Assembly (NCBI GenBank): GCA_045114775.1
Contig: JBGULC010000008.1
Location: forward strand, 62,001-126,000
DNA from: UBA3792 sp045114775
Lineage (GTDB): Bacteria; Bacillota; Clostridia; Christensenellales; CAG-138
Length of the DNA stretch: 64,000 nucleotides
Reading direction: 5' to 3'
Shown here: one piece after another, positions 40,944 to 49,526 of the stretch
How positions within the stretch are numbered: position 1 is the first letter of the stretch
How the letters are laid out: each line of letters starts with the position of its first letter
Notes under the pieces: generated by a model
Databases searched by the model: none
The model's input: the letters and a program-made list of their open reading frames with translations, nothing else
What the model was told of the DNA's origin: nothing
Translations under genes and position numbers: made by a program

Positions 40944-41483
40944 TTATGCGTCGCGTCTGAAAAGCGCGATCTCGTTTCTGCCGTCGATCTCGGTCACGCG
41001 GACGCTGACGAATTCGTCCCGTGCGGTCGGAATGTTCTTGCCGACGTAGTTTGCCGCGATCGGAAGCTCGCGGTGTCCGCGGTCGACCGCGACGCAAAGT
41101 CGGATCGCCGAAGGCCTTCCGAGCCGGATGACCGCCTCCATGGCGGCGCGGGCCGTGCGACCGGTGTAGATCACATCGTCGACGAGGATCACGGTCTTGC
41201 CGTTCACGTCGAACGGGATGTTCGAACCGTGCACCTGCGGCGACGGAAAAAGCTCCTTGAGATCGTCGCGGTAGAGCGTGATGTCGAGCGCGCCGAGATA
41301 TACGCGGATATCTGAGAATCGTTCGATGTTCGTTTTGATCCGTTCCGCGAGCGGGACCCCGCGGCGGCGGATGCCGACGAGATACAGTTCCTCGACGCCC
41401 TCGTTCTTTTCGATGATCTCATGCGAAAGACGCATCAGCATGCGTTCCATCGTCTTTTCGTCGACCAGAATGTGCTCGTTCAC
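40944..41483 (-). CDS. pyrR: Pyrimidine operon attenuation protein / uracil phosphoribosyltransferase
   Basis: RNA-binding regulator of 179 aa with the PRPP-binding loop VILVDDVIYTGRTARAA, typical of PyrR. When UMP or UTP is bound it stabilises an RNA hairpin in pyr leaders and favours termination. The start is GTG at 41483 behind GGGAGGA; no ATG fits. The leader carries a promoter, a candidate PyrR-binding loop and a terminator just before the start, so pyrR and the permease gene appear autoregulated. No pyrimidine biosynthesis genes follow. Confidence 0.95.
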   Translation of the reverse strand: MNEHILVDEKTMERMLMRLSHEIIEKNEGVEELYLVGIRRRGVPLAERIKTNIERFSDIRVYLGALDITLYRDDLKELFPSPQVHGSNIPFDVNGKTVILVDDVIYTGRTARAAMEAVIRLGRPSAIRLCVAVDRGHRELPIAANYVGKNIPTARDEFVSVRVTEIDGRNEIALFRRDA

Positions 41484-41497
41484 GGCGTCCTCCCATA

Positions 41498-41525
41498 CAA
41501 AAAATCCTGCCGTACGGACGGCAGG
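41498..41525 (-). terminator. Attenuator terminator in the pyrR leader
   Basis: On the minus strand CCTGCCGT-CCGT-ACGGCAGG followed by ATTTTTT, ending shortly before the pyrR ribosome binding site. The position before, not after, a gene marks it as an attenuator. Confidence 0.85.
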
Positions 41526-41555
41526 ACAGAATACGCCTTTTGCGTTGTAACCAGA

Positions 41556-41585
41556 CCTTGCCGGTATCCCGTACCGAATTAAAGG
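41556..41585 (-). promoter_or_regulatory. Candidate PyrR-binding loop
   Basis: On the minus strand CCTTTAATTC, an upper stem GGTA/TACC around CGGGA, then GGCAAGG closing with CCTT. The CTTTAA bulge matches the conserved part of PyrR-binding anti-antiterminators; the loop differs from the usual CAGAGA, so the call is tentative. Confidence 0.45.
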
Positions 41586-41603
41586 ATCTCTTTGATTTTC
41601 GAC

Positions 41604-41632
41604 ATCATACCACAGCATATTGATTTTGTAAA
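41604..41632 (-). promoter_or_regulatory. Promoter of pyrR-uraA
   Basis: On the minus strand: TTTACA (41632-41627), a 17-bp spacer ending in TGG, TATGAT (41609-41604). The leader is about 115 nt. Confidence 0.8.
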
Positions 41633-41697
41633 GAGCTTCTTGGAGATATCTTGTAGATTTTACATGAAGCTTACGGGAACTTTTCCTACGCCGCCAC

Positions 41698-41726
41698 TTG
41701 TGCAAACGATGTGTATATGGTAAAAT
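41698..41726 (+). promoter_or_regulatory. Promoter of the DUF4364 gene
   Basis: TTGTGC (41698-41703), a 17-bp spacer ending in TGG (extended -10), TAAAAT (41721-41726). A TATGAT overlaps at 41726-41731. GGAGG follows before the ATG at 41749. Confidence 0.55.
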
Positions 41727-41748
41727 ATGATATCTATGGAGGTAACGG

Positions 41749-42270
41749 ATGCCATATTTTACACACGGAGAAACCAAAAACAAACTTATTCTTCTCTATA
41801 TCGCGGACCGCGCCGTCTCGATTCCGACGCGTGCACAGCTTTATCGCACGGCGATTCTGAACACGGCGATGGAATACTTCTCCTTTGAAGAAGCCTTGGG
41901 AGAACTCCTTGAGGACGGTCTCGTTGCCGAAGTTCCGAAGCCATACGGCGACTGCCTCGGCGTAACCGATCTCGGACGCGAGGCGCTCACCATGTTCAAA
42001 AAGAGCATTCCGCAGGACGAGCGGAGAAAGCTGGATGAATATCTCGACGCGCACCGGAACGATTTTGCACGCGAGACGCAGATCGCAAGCCGCATTGAGA
42101 AGACCGACGCGGGCGTAACGCTGCATCTGATGCTTACCGAGGCCGACCGCGTAATCCTGTCTCTGTCGCTCTCCGCGGCAAGCGAGGAGCAGGCGATCGC
42201 CATGCGCAGCCGCTGGGAGAAAGGCAGTGAACCCATTTATAATTATATCTTTGACATGCTTACCAAATAA
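41749..42270 (+). CDS. DUF4364 family protein (winged-helix-like)
   Basis: Protein of 173 aa. The N-terminal half (about 8-80) looks like a winged helix (KNKLILLYIADRA ... EEALGELLEDGLVAEV ... LGVTDLGREALTMF), and the C-terminal half is a mixed alpha/beta domain. This matches the Firmicutes DUF4364 family, whose role is unknown. It lies 12 nt before pcrA behind the only promoter seen, so it may lead the pcrA-ligA transcript. A transcriptional regulator is a reasonable guess from the fold only. Confidence 0.85.
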   Translation: MPYFTHGETKNKLILLYIADRAVSIPTRAQLYRTAILNTAMEYFSFEEALGELLEDGLVAEVPKPYGDCLGVTDLGREALTMFKKSIPQDERRKLDEYLDAHRNDFARETQIASRIEKTDAGVTLHLMLTEADRVILSLSLSAASEEQAIAMRSRWEKGSEPIYNYIFDMLTK

Positions 42271-42282
42271 ATCGAGGGAACT

Positions 42283-44505
42283 ATGGATCTGACAAAGCTC
42301 AACCCGCCGCAGCGCGAAGCGGTCACGACCACGGAAGGACCGCTTCTGATCCTTGCCGGCGCGGGCAGCGGAAAGACGCGCGTGCTGACGCACCGCATCG
42401 CATATATAATAGAAGAAAAGGATGTGTCGCCGTACCGCATCCTTGCTTTGACCTTTACGAACAAGGCCGCGAAGGAGATGCGCGAGCGCGTCGACGCGCT
42501 GGTCGAGACCGATGCGCGGTCCATCTGGGTCGCGACGTTCCACGGCTTCTGTGCGCGGCTTCTGTCGATGGAGATCGAGCGGCTCGGCTACGGCAAGACG
42601 TTCATCATCTACGACGAACAGGACCAGCAATCGCTGATCGGGCATATCATCAAGGATATGAACCTGAACGACAAGGTCTTCAGTAAGCGCATGCTCGCCG
42701 CGATCTTCTCAAACGCGAAAAACCACTCCCTGAACCCGCTTGCTTTTTTGCAGGAGACGGGACAGCCGATCCAGATCCTGGAAGCATATAAGCTCTATGA
42801 GAAGCGTTTGAAGGATGCGAACGCGCTGGACTTCGACGATCTGCTGCTGTTCACGATCCGGCTGTTCGAAAAAAATCCCGACGTGCTCGAAAAATGGCGC
42901 GAACGCTTCCGCTATATCCTCGTCGACGAGTATCAGGACACGAACCTTGCGCAGTATCATATCGTGAATCTGCTCGCCAAAAAGCATCGGAATCTCTGCG
43001 TGGTCGGCGACGACGATCAGAGCATCTATGCGTGGCGCGGTGCGGACATCCGCAACATCCTCGAATTCGAGAAGGATTTCGAGGGGTGCAAGGTCATCCG
43101 GCTCGAACAGAACTACCGCTCGACCGAAAGGATCCTCGACGCGGCGAACGCGGTCATTCACAACAACAAAGGCCGCAAGGAAAAGAAGCTGTGGACCGCC
43201 GAAAAGGGCGGCGTGCCGATCGACGTGCACGAGGCGACCGACGAGCGCGATGAAGCGTACTATATCTGTTCACAGATTGCAAACGGCGTCCGGTCCGGCG
43301 CGCGATACGACGATTATGCGATCCTCTATCGTACGCACGCGCAAAGCCGCGTGGTCGAAATGATGCTGAAAAGCTTCCTGACCCCCTACCGTGTCTACGG
43401 CGGCGTGTCGTTCTTCTCGCGCGCGGAGGTCAAGGATATTCTCGCATATCTGCGGCTCATTCTGAACCCCGCGGACGACGAAGCGTTTCTGCGCGCGGTC
43501 AATACGCCCTCGCGCGGCATCGGCGCGCAAAGCATTTCCGTTCTTGCGGAAAGCGCGCATCGCCGCGGGATCCCGCTGATGAGCGCCGTGATCGCGCCGG
43601 ACGACGTCCCCGCCCGCACCGCTGCGAAATTCACGCCGTTTCTGAATCTGTTTCAGAAGCTGTATGAGCTTCTGGACACTATGCCGCTTGCGGACTTTAC
43701 CCGCGAGCTTCTGGAGCGAATCGGCTATGACGCATACCTCAGAGACGACAAAAAGGAGAATTACGAAACCCGCGCCGAGGTCGTCGAGGAGCTTTTGGGA
43801 TATATCGAAGAGTTCGAACAAAGCTATACCGAAAACGGCGGCAACGTGCTGCAGGCGTTTTTGACGAACGTCGCACTGTTTTCGCAGGCCGACAACGTAG
43901 ACGAAACGAACGGCTGTGTGAATCTGATGACGCTGCACGCCGCAAAGGGGCTCGAGTTCCCGAATGTCTTTATGTGCGGCATGGAGGAGGGGCTCTTCCC
44001 CTCAAGCCAAGCGGCCTATGACGACGACAAGCTCGAAGAGGAGCGCCGACTGTGCTACGTCGGCGTGACCCGTGCCAAGAAGCGGCTGTACCTTTCCTAC
44101 GCGAAGGAGCGTACGCTCTACGGCCGCACCGAAGCGGCGCTGCCCTCCCGGTTCCTGACGGAAATGGGCGACACGATCGAGATGCCGAACGCGCGTCCCG
44201 TCAGGCGTCCGACGCAGGAACGCCGTTGGGACGGCGGATCCGTTTCCTCGTTCTTCGCGGCTCCGATCGTGAAAAAGCCGCAGGCGTCCGCGAGGGCCGA
44301 CGTCGGCACGAAACCGGAAGCGCCGAAAAAGAACGCGAACTTCACCGGTAAGGTCGGCGACCGTATCCGACACAAGCTGTTCGGTGAAGGCGTCATCGTC
44401 GAAACTGACGGCAGCGGCGCGTCGATGATCGTGCAGGTCCGCTTTGAAAACGGAGAGACCAAAAAACTGGCGGCGGCTTTCGCGCCGATCGAGATTCTGG
44501 AGTGA
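42283..44505 (+). CDS. pcrA: ATP-dependent DNA helicase PcrA (UvrD family)
   Basis: Superfamily 1 3'-5' helicase of 740 aa. Motifs: Q motif LNPPQREAV, I GAGSGKTRVLTHRIAYI, Ia FTNKAAKEMRERV, II ILVDEYQDTN, III GDDDQSIYAWRGAD, IV EQNYRSTERIL, V TLHAAKGLEFPNVF and VI CYVGVTRAKKRLYL. The C-terminal tail (about 640-740) has the GDRIRHKLFGEGVIVETDG RNA-polymerase-interacting tudor-like segment. The ligA gene begins 3 nt after its stop, the pcrA-ligA pairing usual in Firmicutes. Confidence 0.97.
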   Translation: MDLTKLNPPQREAVTTTEGPLLILAGAGSGKTRVLTHRIAYIIEEKDVSPYRILALTFTNKAAKEMRERVDALVETDARSIWVATFHGFCARLLSMEIERLGYGKTFIIYDEQDQQSLIGHIIKDMNLNDKVFSKRMLAAIFSNAKNHSLNPLAFLQETGQPIQILEAYKLYEKRLKDANALDFDDLLLFTIRLFEKNPDVLEKWRERFRYILVDEYQDTNLAQYHIVNLLAKKHRNLCVVGDDDQSIYAWRGADIRNILEFEKDFEGCKVIRLEQNYRSTERILDAANAVIHNNKGRKEKKLWTAEKGGVPIDVHEATDERDEAYYICSQIANGVRSGARYDDYAILYRTHAQSRVVEMMLKSFLTPYRVYGGVSFFSRAEVKDILAYLRLILNPADDEAFLRAVNTPSRGIGAQSISVLAESAHRRGIPLMSAVIAPDDVPARTAAKFTPFLNLFQKLYELLDTMPLADFTRELLERIGYDAYLRDDKKENYETRAEVVEELLGYIEEFEQSYTENGGNVLQAFLTNVALFSQADNVDETNGCVNLMTLHAAKGLEFPNVFMCGMEEGLFPSSQAAYDDDKLEEERRLCYVGVTRAKKRLYLSYAKERTLYGRTEAALPSRFLTEMGDTIEMPNARPVRRPTQERRWDGGSVSSFFAAPIVKKPQASARADVGTKPEAPKKNANFTGKVGDRIRHKLFGEGVIVETDGSGASMIVQVRFENGETKKLAAAFAPIEILE

Positions 44506-44508
44506 GCT

Positions 44509-46461
44509 ATGGACAGACAGCATGAATTGGTTGAAATACTGAATCGTTACGCGGCGGCCTACTACGAACAGGATGCGCCGCTCGTTTCCGACGCCGAATA
44601 CGACAGACTTTACGACGAGCTTTTGAAAATCGAGGCGGAGACGGGCGTCGTGCTCCCGAACAGTCCCACGCTGCGCGTCGGCGGCGCACCGCTGAAAAGC
44701 TTTGCGGAGCATCGACATCTCGGCAGGCTTTGGAGCCTCGACAAGGTACGCACCCGCGAAGGCCTCGTTGATTTTATCCGCAAGGTGACCGCCGCTTCAC
44801 CCGAACCGCCGCTCTTCGGTCTCGAATACAAGTTCGACGGGCTGACCGTAAACCTGACCTATGAAAACGGTGTGCTTACGCAAGGCGCGACGCGCGGCAA
44901 CGGCGTGACCGGCGAAGCGATTCTCCCGCAGCTGCGGACGATCCGCACCGTTCCGCTCACGATCCCGTTCAAGGGACGTATGGAGGTGCAGGGCGAATGC
45001 ATCATGCGGCTTTCCGTACTCGAAGCCTATAACCGCACGGCAACCGAACCGCTGAAAAATGCGCGCAACGCCGCCGCAGGCGCGCTGCGAAACCTCGATC
45101 CGGCGGTGACTGCTGCAAGAAAGCTTGACGTATTCTGCTACAACGTCGGCTACATCGAAGGCAAAGAATTGAAAAATCAGGCGGAAATGCTGGATTTCCT
45201 GAAGGAAAACGGCTTCCCCGTCTGCCCGTTCGTGCGTTGGCTCAGAACGCCCGATGAGATCATGCATGAGATCGACCTTGCCGAAGAACGGCGCGACACG
45301 CTCGATTTCCTGATCGACGGCATGGTCGTCAAGGTCACGGATTTTGCGTTGCGGGACGCTTTGGGCGCGACCGAGAAGTTCCCGCGCTGGGCGATGGCCT
45401 ATAAGTTCGCCGCCGAGGAGCTGACCGCGACGGTTTTGGACGTGACCTGGGAGGTCGGCCGGACCGGCAAACTCACGCCGCTCGCGCACATCGAGCCGGT
45501 CGAGTTCTCCGGCGTAACGGTGAAAAAAGCGACGCTGAACAACTGGGACGACGTACAGCGCAAGCGCGTCGGCATCGGCTCGCGCGTGTTCATCCGCAGA
45601 AGCAACGACGTGATCCCGGAGATCCTCGGTGCGGTGCCGGACGACAACCCCCTCCGCCCCGTTATGAAGCCTTCCGTGTGCCCGCAATGCGGTGCGCACG
45701 TCGAAACGCGCGGCGCACACCTCTACTGCACGAATTCGCTCTCCTGCCGTCCGCAGATCGTGGCGCGGCTTTCGCACTACGCCTCGCGCGACGCGATGGA
45801 CATCGACACGTTCGCGGGCAAGACTGCCGAACAGCTCATCGACGCGTTCGGTATTCGCACGATCCCCGAGCTTTACGCGCTCTCGCACGAGCAGCTTGCC
45901 GCGCTGGAACGTTTCGGACATAAAAAAGCGCAGAACCTTCTGGACGCCTTGGAGGCGAGCAAGCACCGTCCTTTGGCCGCGTTCCTCTTTGCGCTCGGCA
46001 TTCCGAACGTCGGGACCAAGACCGCGAAGGACCTTGCGCGGCGCTTCGGCACGCTGGACGCGGTGCGCCATGCGAGCAAGGAAGAGCTTGCCGCGATCGA
46101 CGACGTCGGCGACGTTGTGGCAGACTGCATCGTGACCTTCTTTGCCGATCCGCGTATTTCGGATCAGATCGACAGGCTACTCTCGCTCGGCGTGCATCCC
46201 GAGGAGGTCAAAACGGCTGACAGCGGGAATCTGCCGCTTGCGGGCATGACGGTCGTCATCACCGGAACGCTCAGTACGCTTTCGCGCAGGGACGCGGAAG
46301 CGCTCGTTGAGGAGAACGGCGGCAAAGCGTCCGAGAGCGTATCGAAGAACACATCGTTCGTGGTTGTCGGCGAAAACGCCGGAAGCAAGGCGACCAAGGC
46401 GCAAGCCCTCGGCATTCCCATGATCGATGAACAGGAATTTTTGAAACGGATCGGAAAATGA
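44509..46461 (+). CDS. ligA: NAD-dependent DNA ligase
   Basis: Essential replicative ligase of 650 aa. Adenylation lysine in EYKFDGLTV; NAD-binding Ia domain at the N-terminus (YYEQDAPLVSDAEYDRLYDEL); OB fold (about 305-390); Cys4 zinc finger CPQC...YCTN...SC (about 393-420); helix-hairpin-helix repeats; C-terminal BRCT domain (about 575-650, AGMTVVITGTLSTLSRRDAEALVEE). It follows pcrA directly and ends in an ATGA overlap with the AIR-synthase-like gene. Confidence 0.97.
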   Translation: MDRQHELVEILNRYAAAYYEQDAPLVSDAEYDRLYDELLKIEAETGVVLPNSPTLRVGGAPLKSFAEHRHLGRLWSLDKVRTREGLVDFIRKVTAASPEPPLFGLEYKFDGLTVNLTYENGVLTQGATRGNGVTGEAILPQLRTIRTVPLTIPFKGRMEVQGECIMRLSVLEAYNRTATEPLKNARNAAAGALRNLDPAVTAARKLDVFCYNVGYIEGKELKNQAEMLDFLKENGFPVCPFVRWLRTPDEIMHEIDLAEERRDTLDFLIDGMVVKVTDFALRDALGATEKFPRWAMAYKFAAEELTATVLDVTWEVGRTGKLTPLAHIEPVEFSGVTVKKATLNNWDDVQRKRVGIGSRVFIRRSNDVIPEILGAVPDDNPLRPVMKPSVCPQCGAHVETRGAHLYCTNSLSCRPQIVARLSHYASRDAMDIDTFAGKTAEQLIDAFGIRTIPELYALSHEQLAALERFGHKKAQNLLDALEASKHRPLAAFLFALGIPNVGTKTAKDLARRFGTLDAVRHASKEELAAIDDVGDVVADCIVTFFADPRISDQIDRLLSLGVHPEEVKTADSGNLPLAGMTVVITGTLSTLSRRDAEALVEENGGKASESVSKNTSFVVVGENAGSKATKAQALGIPMIDEQEFLKRIGK

Positions 46462-47420
46462 AATTCGGCAAACTCGACAACGATACATTGGAACGGCTGA
46501 TCCTCGACCGGTTTACAAAAACGCGGCCGGAGTCGTTCGGCGCGCCGCGCATCGGCATGGACTGCGCGATGCTGGATTTTCAGGGGGATCTGATCGTCAC
46601 GAGCACGGATCCCATCACGAGCGCGGACGCAAAGCACATCGGCGCGCTTTCCGTGCACGTCAACTGCAACGACGCGGCGGCGGGCGGCGCGGAGCCGGTC
46701 GCGCTGCTCGTCACACTTTTGCTCCCGCCTTCTGAAACGGAAGAAACGGTCGCCATGATCGCGAACGACCTTCAGAACGCGGCGGCGCTTGCGGGTGTAG
46801 ACATTATCGGCGGGCACACCGAGGTGACCGACGCGGTCACGCGCGTTATAACCTGCACGACCGTGCTCGCAAGAACGCCGCGGGCGAAGATGCTCACCGG
46901 CGTCGTGCCCGGCGATGAGATCGTGATGACCAAATGGGCGGGGCTCGAAGGCACCATGCTGATCGCAGGCGACCGGCCTGCGCTCCTCTCCTCCGTCTCC
47001 GCGGAAACGCTCGAACGCGCAAAAGCGCTCTCGCAGTATCTTTCGGTCGTACCGGAAAGCCGGATCGCGATGCGGCACGGCGCGCACGCGATGCACGACG
47101 TCACCGAGGGCGGCGTGCTCGGCGCGGTCTGGGAGCTTGCGGCGCAGGGGCATTGCGGCGCGGTCGTCGACAAGGACGCGATCCCGGTGCTGCCCGAAAC
47201 GATCGCGATCGCAGAAGCGGTCGGCGTCGATCCCTACCGACTGATGGCAAGCGGCTCGCTTTTGATCGCCTGCGAAAACGGTGCGGAAACGGCTGCAGCG
47301 CTGAAAGAAGTCGGTATTCCAGCCGCCGTGATCGGAAGGATCACTGCGCACGGTTTTTACTTTTCCGACGGTTCACCGCTCGATCCGCCGGGTCCTGATG
47401 AGCTTTATCGGCTGTTTTAG
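46458..47420 (+). CDS. AIR synthase-related protein (HypE/ThiL-like)
   Basis: Protein of 320 aa of the PurM/HypE/ThiL/SelD superfamily of ATP-dependent enzymes: N-terminal RIGMDCAMLDFQGDLIVTSTDPITSA, GALSVHVNCNDAAAGGAEPVALL, DIIGGHTEVTDAV, and the C-terminal HDVTEGGVLGAVWELAAQ. It is often annotated as hydrogenase expression protein HypE, but the C-terminal Cys of true HypE is missing (it ends in DELYRLF) and no hyp genes are nearby, so the substrate is unknown. Translational coupling to ligA (ATGA) is seen; the meaning of that pairing is unclear. Confidence 0.85.
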   Translation: MKFGKLDNDTLERLILDRFTKTRPESFGAPRIGMDCAMLDFQGDLIVTSTDPITSADAKHIGALSVHVNCNDAAAGGAEPVALLVTLLLPPSETEETVAMIANDLQNAAALAGVDIIGGHTEVTDAVTRVITCTTVLARTPRAKMLTGVVPGDEIVMTKWAGLEGTMLIAGDRPALLSSVSAETLERAKALSQYLSVVPESRIAMRHGAHAMHDVTEGGVLGAVWELAAQGHCGAVVDKDAIPVLPETIAIAEAVGVDPYRLMASGSLLIACENGAETAAALKEVGIPAAVIGRITAHGFYFSDGSPLDPPGPDELYRLF

Positions 47421-47452
47421 GCCGATATTCAGAAATTTTCCATGTTCCGCTC

Positions 47453-47482
47453 TTGTGTTTTCGGGAAGGACTATGGTATAAT
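47453..47482 (+). promoter_or_regulatory. Promoter of the yicC-remA-gmk-rpoZ operon
   Basis: TTGTGT (47453-47458), an 18-bp spacer ending in TGG, TATAAT (47477-47482): an extended -10 promoter. Confidence 0.7.
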
Positions 47483-47504
47483 TTGGTGTTGCGGAGGTAA
47501 GTGT

Positions 47505-48380
47505 ATGAAAAGCATGACCGGATACGGAAAAGGCGTCGTCTCCCGCGACGGACGCGAGCTGACCGTTGAACTGAAGAGCGTGAATCATCGCTTTTTGGAC
47601 GTTTCGATGCGTCTGCCGCGCGTGCTGTCCTGCATTGAAGACACGCTCCGCACGGCGATCGCCGCACGGCTTGCCCGCGGACATGTCGACGTATTCGTGA
47701 ACTACCGCAACACCCGCAGCGACGCGAAGAGCGTTTGCGTGGACGGTCAGCTATTATCCGAATATGTGAAGGCAGCAAGAACCGCGAATGAAGCCCTTGG
47801 TCTGCATGACGATTTAACGCTCTCCAACGTCCTTCGTCTCCCTGACGTCACCGAGATCGTTCCCGCCGACGAGGACAACGACGCGCTGATCGCACTTGCG
47901 AAGGATGCAGCGGATCTTGCATTGGATGCGCTGATCGAGATGCGGATCGCCGAGGGCAGCAGACTCAGGACCGCTTTGGAAAACGGTGTAAACAACATGG
48001 ACGCGTATCGCGAAGAGATCCTTGCCCGCGCGCCGTTCGTCGCCGAGGATTACCGCAGAAAGCTGACCGAGCGCATCGAATCGGTGCTCAGTGATACCGA
48101 GATCGACCGCGCGAGGCTTGCGACCGAGATTGCGCTGTTTGCGGACCGCTGCTGCATCGACGAGGAGCTCGTGCGACTCAAGAGCCACATCGCACAGTTT
48201 CGCACCTATCTGGACGCCGAGGAGCCGGTCGGCCGGAATATGGATTTCATCGTGCAGGAAATGAACCGCGAATGCAACACGATCGGCAGCAAAGCGAACG
48301 ACGCTGCACTGACGAAATCTGTTCTTGTGTGCAAGGCGGAGATCGAAAAGCTCAGAGAGCAGATCCAGAACGTGGAGTGA
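47505..48380 (+). CDS. yicC: YicC family endoribonuclease
   Basis: Protein of 291 aa with the family N-terminus KSMTGYGKG...RELTVELKSVNHRFLDVSMRLPR and C-terminus GRNMDFIVQEMNRECNTIGSKAND...VCKAEIEKLREQIQNVE. Family members are metal-dependent endoribonucleases. The start at 47505 is fixed by GCGGAGG and the promoter upstream. It begins the conserved yicC-remA-gmk-rpoZ order known from Bacillus as yloC-ylzA-gmk-yloH. Confidence 0.95.
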   Translation: MKSMTGYGKGVVSRDGRELTVELKSVNHRFLDVSMRLPRVLSCIEDTLRTAIAARLARGHVDVFVNYRNTRSDAKSVCVDGQLLSEYVKAARTANEALGLHDDLTLSNVLRLPDVTEIVPADEDNDALIALAKDAADLALDALIEMRIAEGSRLRTALENGVNNMDAYREEILARAPFVAEDYRRKLTERIESVLSDTEIDRARLATEIALFADRCCIDEELVRLKSHIAQFRTYLDAEEPVGRNMDFIVQEMNRECNTIGSKANDAALTKSVLVCKAEIEKLREQIQNVE

Positions 48381-48384
48381 CGCC

Positions 48385-48648
48385 ATGACGGAGAATTCCC
48401 CTCTCGTTTCGGTCGGGTTCGGAAATATCGTTTCCGGTTCCCGCATCATTGCGATCGTTTCGCCGGACTCGGCTCCGGTGAAGCGGCTCATACAGGACGC
48501 GCGCGAACGCAGGCTGCTCATCGACGCGAGCTGCGGCCGCAAAACGCGCGCCGTGCTCGTAATGGACAGCGGCCATGTCGTGCTGTCCGCTCTGCAGTCG
48601 GAAACCGTCGCCCGCCGGCTGAACGCCGAGTGGAGCAATGAAGGATAA
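48385..48648 (+). CDS. remA: RemA family protein (DUF370)
   Basis: Protein of 87 aa matching RemA/YlzA: VSVGFGNIVSGSRIIAIVSPDSAPVKRL and the ID(A/G)SCGRKTRAVLVMDSGHVVLSAL segment. In Bacillus RemA is a ring-forming DNA-binding activator of matrix and osmoprotection genes. The ATG at 48385 lies 4 nt after the yicC stop; its ribosome binding site is weak (GTGGAGTGA), so coupling to yicC is likely. The end is close to gmk. Confidence 0.93.
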   Translation: MTENSPLVSVGFGNIVSGSRIIAIVSPDSAPVKRLIQDARERRLLIDASCGRKTRAVLVMDSGHVVLSALQSETVARRLNAEWSNEG

Positions 48649-48658
48649 GGAGAATGGT

Positions 48659-49285
48659 ATGGCAAGAAAGAAAAAGGGACTTTTGCTCGTTGTTTCCGGA
48701 CCTGCCGGGGTCGGCAAGGGAACGGTCACCGCGGCGCTGATGGCGAAGCACCCGGAGATCAGGATGTCCGTCTCCGCTACGACGCGATCCCCGCGTCCCG
48801 GTGAGATCGACGGCGTACACTATTTCTTCAAAACGAAGGAAGAATTCATCCGCATGATCGACGAGGACGCTTTCCTCGAATATATGCATGTCTTCGGCAT
48901 GAACTACTACGGCACGCCGAAAGCTTTCGTTGAAGCGGAGCGTGAGAAGGGCAATCACGTGATTCTGGAGATCGATGTGCAGGGCGCTCAAAAGGTTAAA
49001 GCCGCCTGTCCCGACGCCGTCATGGTGTTTATCGCTCCCCCGTCGCTTTCGATCCTGAAGGAGCGGCTCGTGGGACGCGGGACCGAAACGCAGGAGTCGA
49101 TCGACGTCCGTACGGCAACGGCGCTGAAGGAGCTTGAGGCTCTGCCCAAATATGATTACATGGTGATAAACGACGTTGTGGACGAAGCGGTCGCTGAGAT
49201 GGAATCCATCCTGACTGCGGAGCTTCTCCGCACCGGAAGAAATACAGAACTGATCACAAAACTGACAGGAGGCGAAACGATATGA
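48659..49285 (+). CDS. gmk: Guanylate kinase
   Basis: Phosphorylates GMP to GDP; 208 aa, standard. P-loop SGPAGVGKGTV, GMP-binding SVSATTRSPRPGEIDGVHYFF, and DVQGAQKVK. AAGGAG at 48647-48652 fixes the start at 48659 rather than at the ATG 21 nt earlier. Its end overlaps rpoZ by 4 bp. Confidence 0.97.
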   Translation: MARKKKGLLLVVSGPAGVGKGTVTAALMAKHPEIRMSVSATTRSPRPGEIDGVHYFFKTKEEFIRMIDEDAFLEYMHVFGMNYYGTPKAFVEAEREKGNHVILEIDVQGAQKVKAACPDAVMVFIAPPSLSILKERLVGRGTETQESIDVRTATALKELEALPKYDYMVINDVVDEAVAEMESILTAELLRTGRNTELITKLTGGETI

Positions 49286-49476
49286 TGAATTATCCTTCCC
49301 TGAACGAGCTGGTGGAAAAAGCGGGCTGCCGCTATATGCTGGTGACCGCCGTTGCGAACCGTGCAAGGCAGCTCCAGGATCATCCGGAAAAGCTTGGTTC
49401 CAACAAGCCGGTCTCGATGGCCGTGGACGAGCTTTACCACGATAAGTTGATTTTGAACGCACCGAAAGAAGGCTGA
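49282..49476 (+). CDS. rpoZ: RNA polymerase omega subunit
   Basis: Small subunit of 64 aa: NELVEKAGCRYMLVTAVANRARQL, then KPVSMAVDELYHDKL, the conserved core of omega, which assists assembly of beta-prime. It overlaps gmk by 4 bp. A terminator follows at 49490, so the operon appears to end here and coaBC, normally next in Bacillus, is absent. Confidence 0.95.
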   Translation: MMNYPSLNELVEKAGCRYMLVTAVANRARQLQDHPEKLGSNKPVSMAVDELYHDKLILNAPKEG

Positions 49477-49489
49477 CAAACGTCTTCCC

Positions 49490-49518
49490 GCCCGTCGCGT
49501 TCGCGCACGGGCCTTTTT
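49490..49518 (+). terminator. Terminator after rpoZ
   Basis: GCCCGT pairs with ACGGGC, extended by CGCG/CGCG inside, followed by CTTTTTAT. The priA ATG begins 9 nt after the T-run starts to end. Confidence 0.85.
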
Positions 49519-49526
49519 ATACTGTC

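Noticed and set aside
44797..46071. A 424-residue open frame opposite ligA, and similar ones opposite fakA, mutS and pcrA
   Set aside because: All lie wholly within conserved genes on the other strand and encode low-complexity, basic or His/Arg-rich products.
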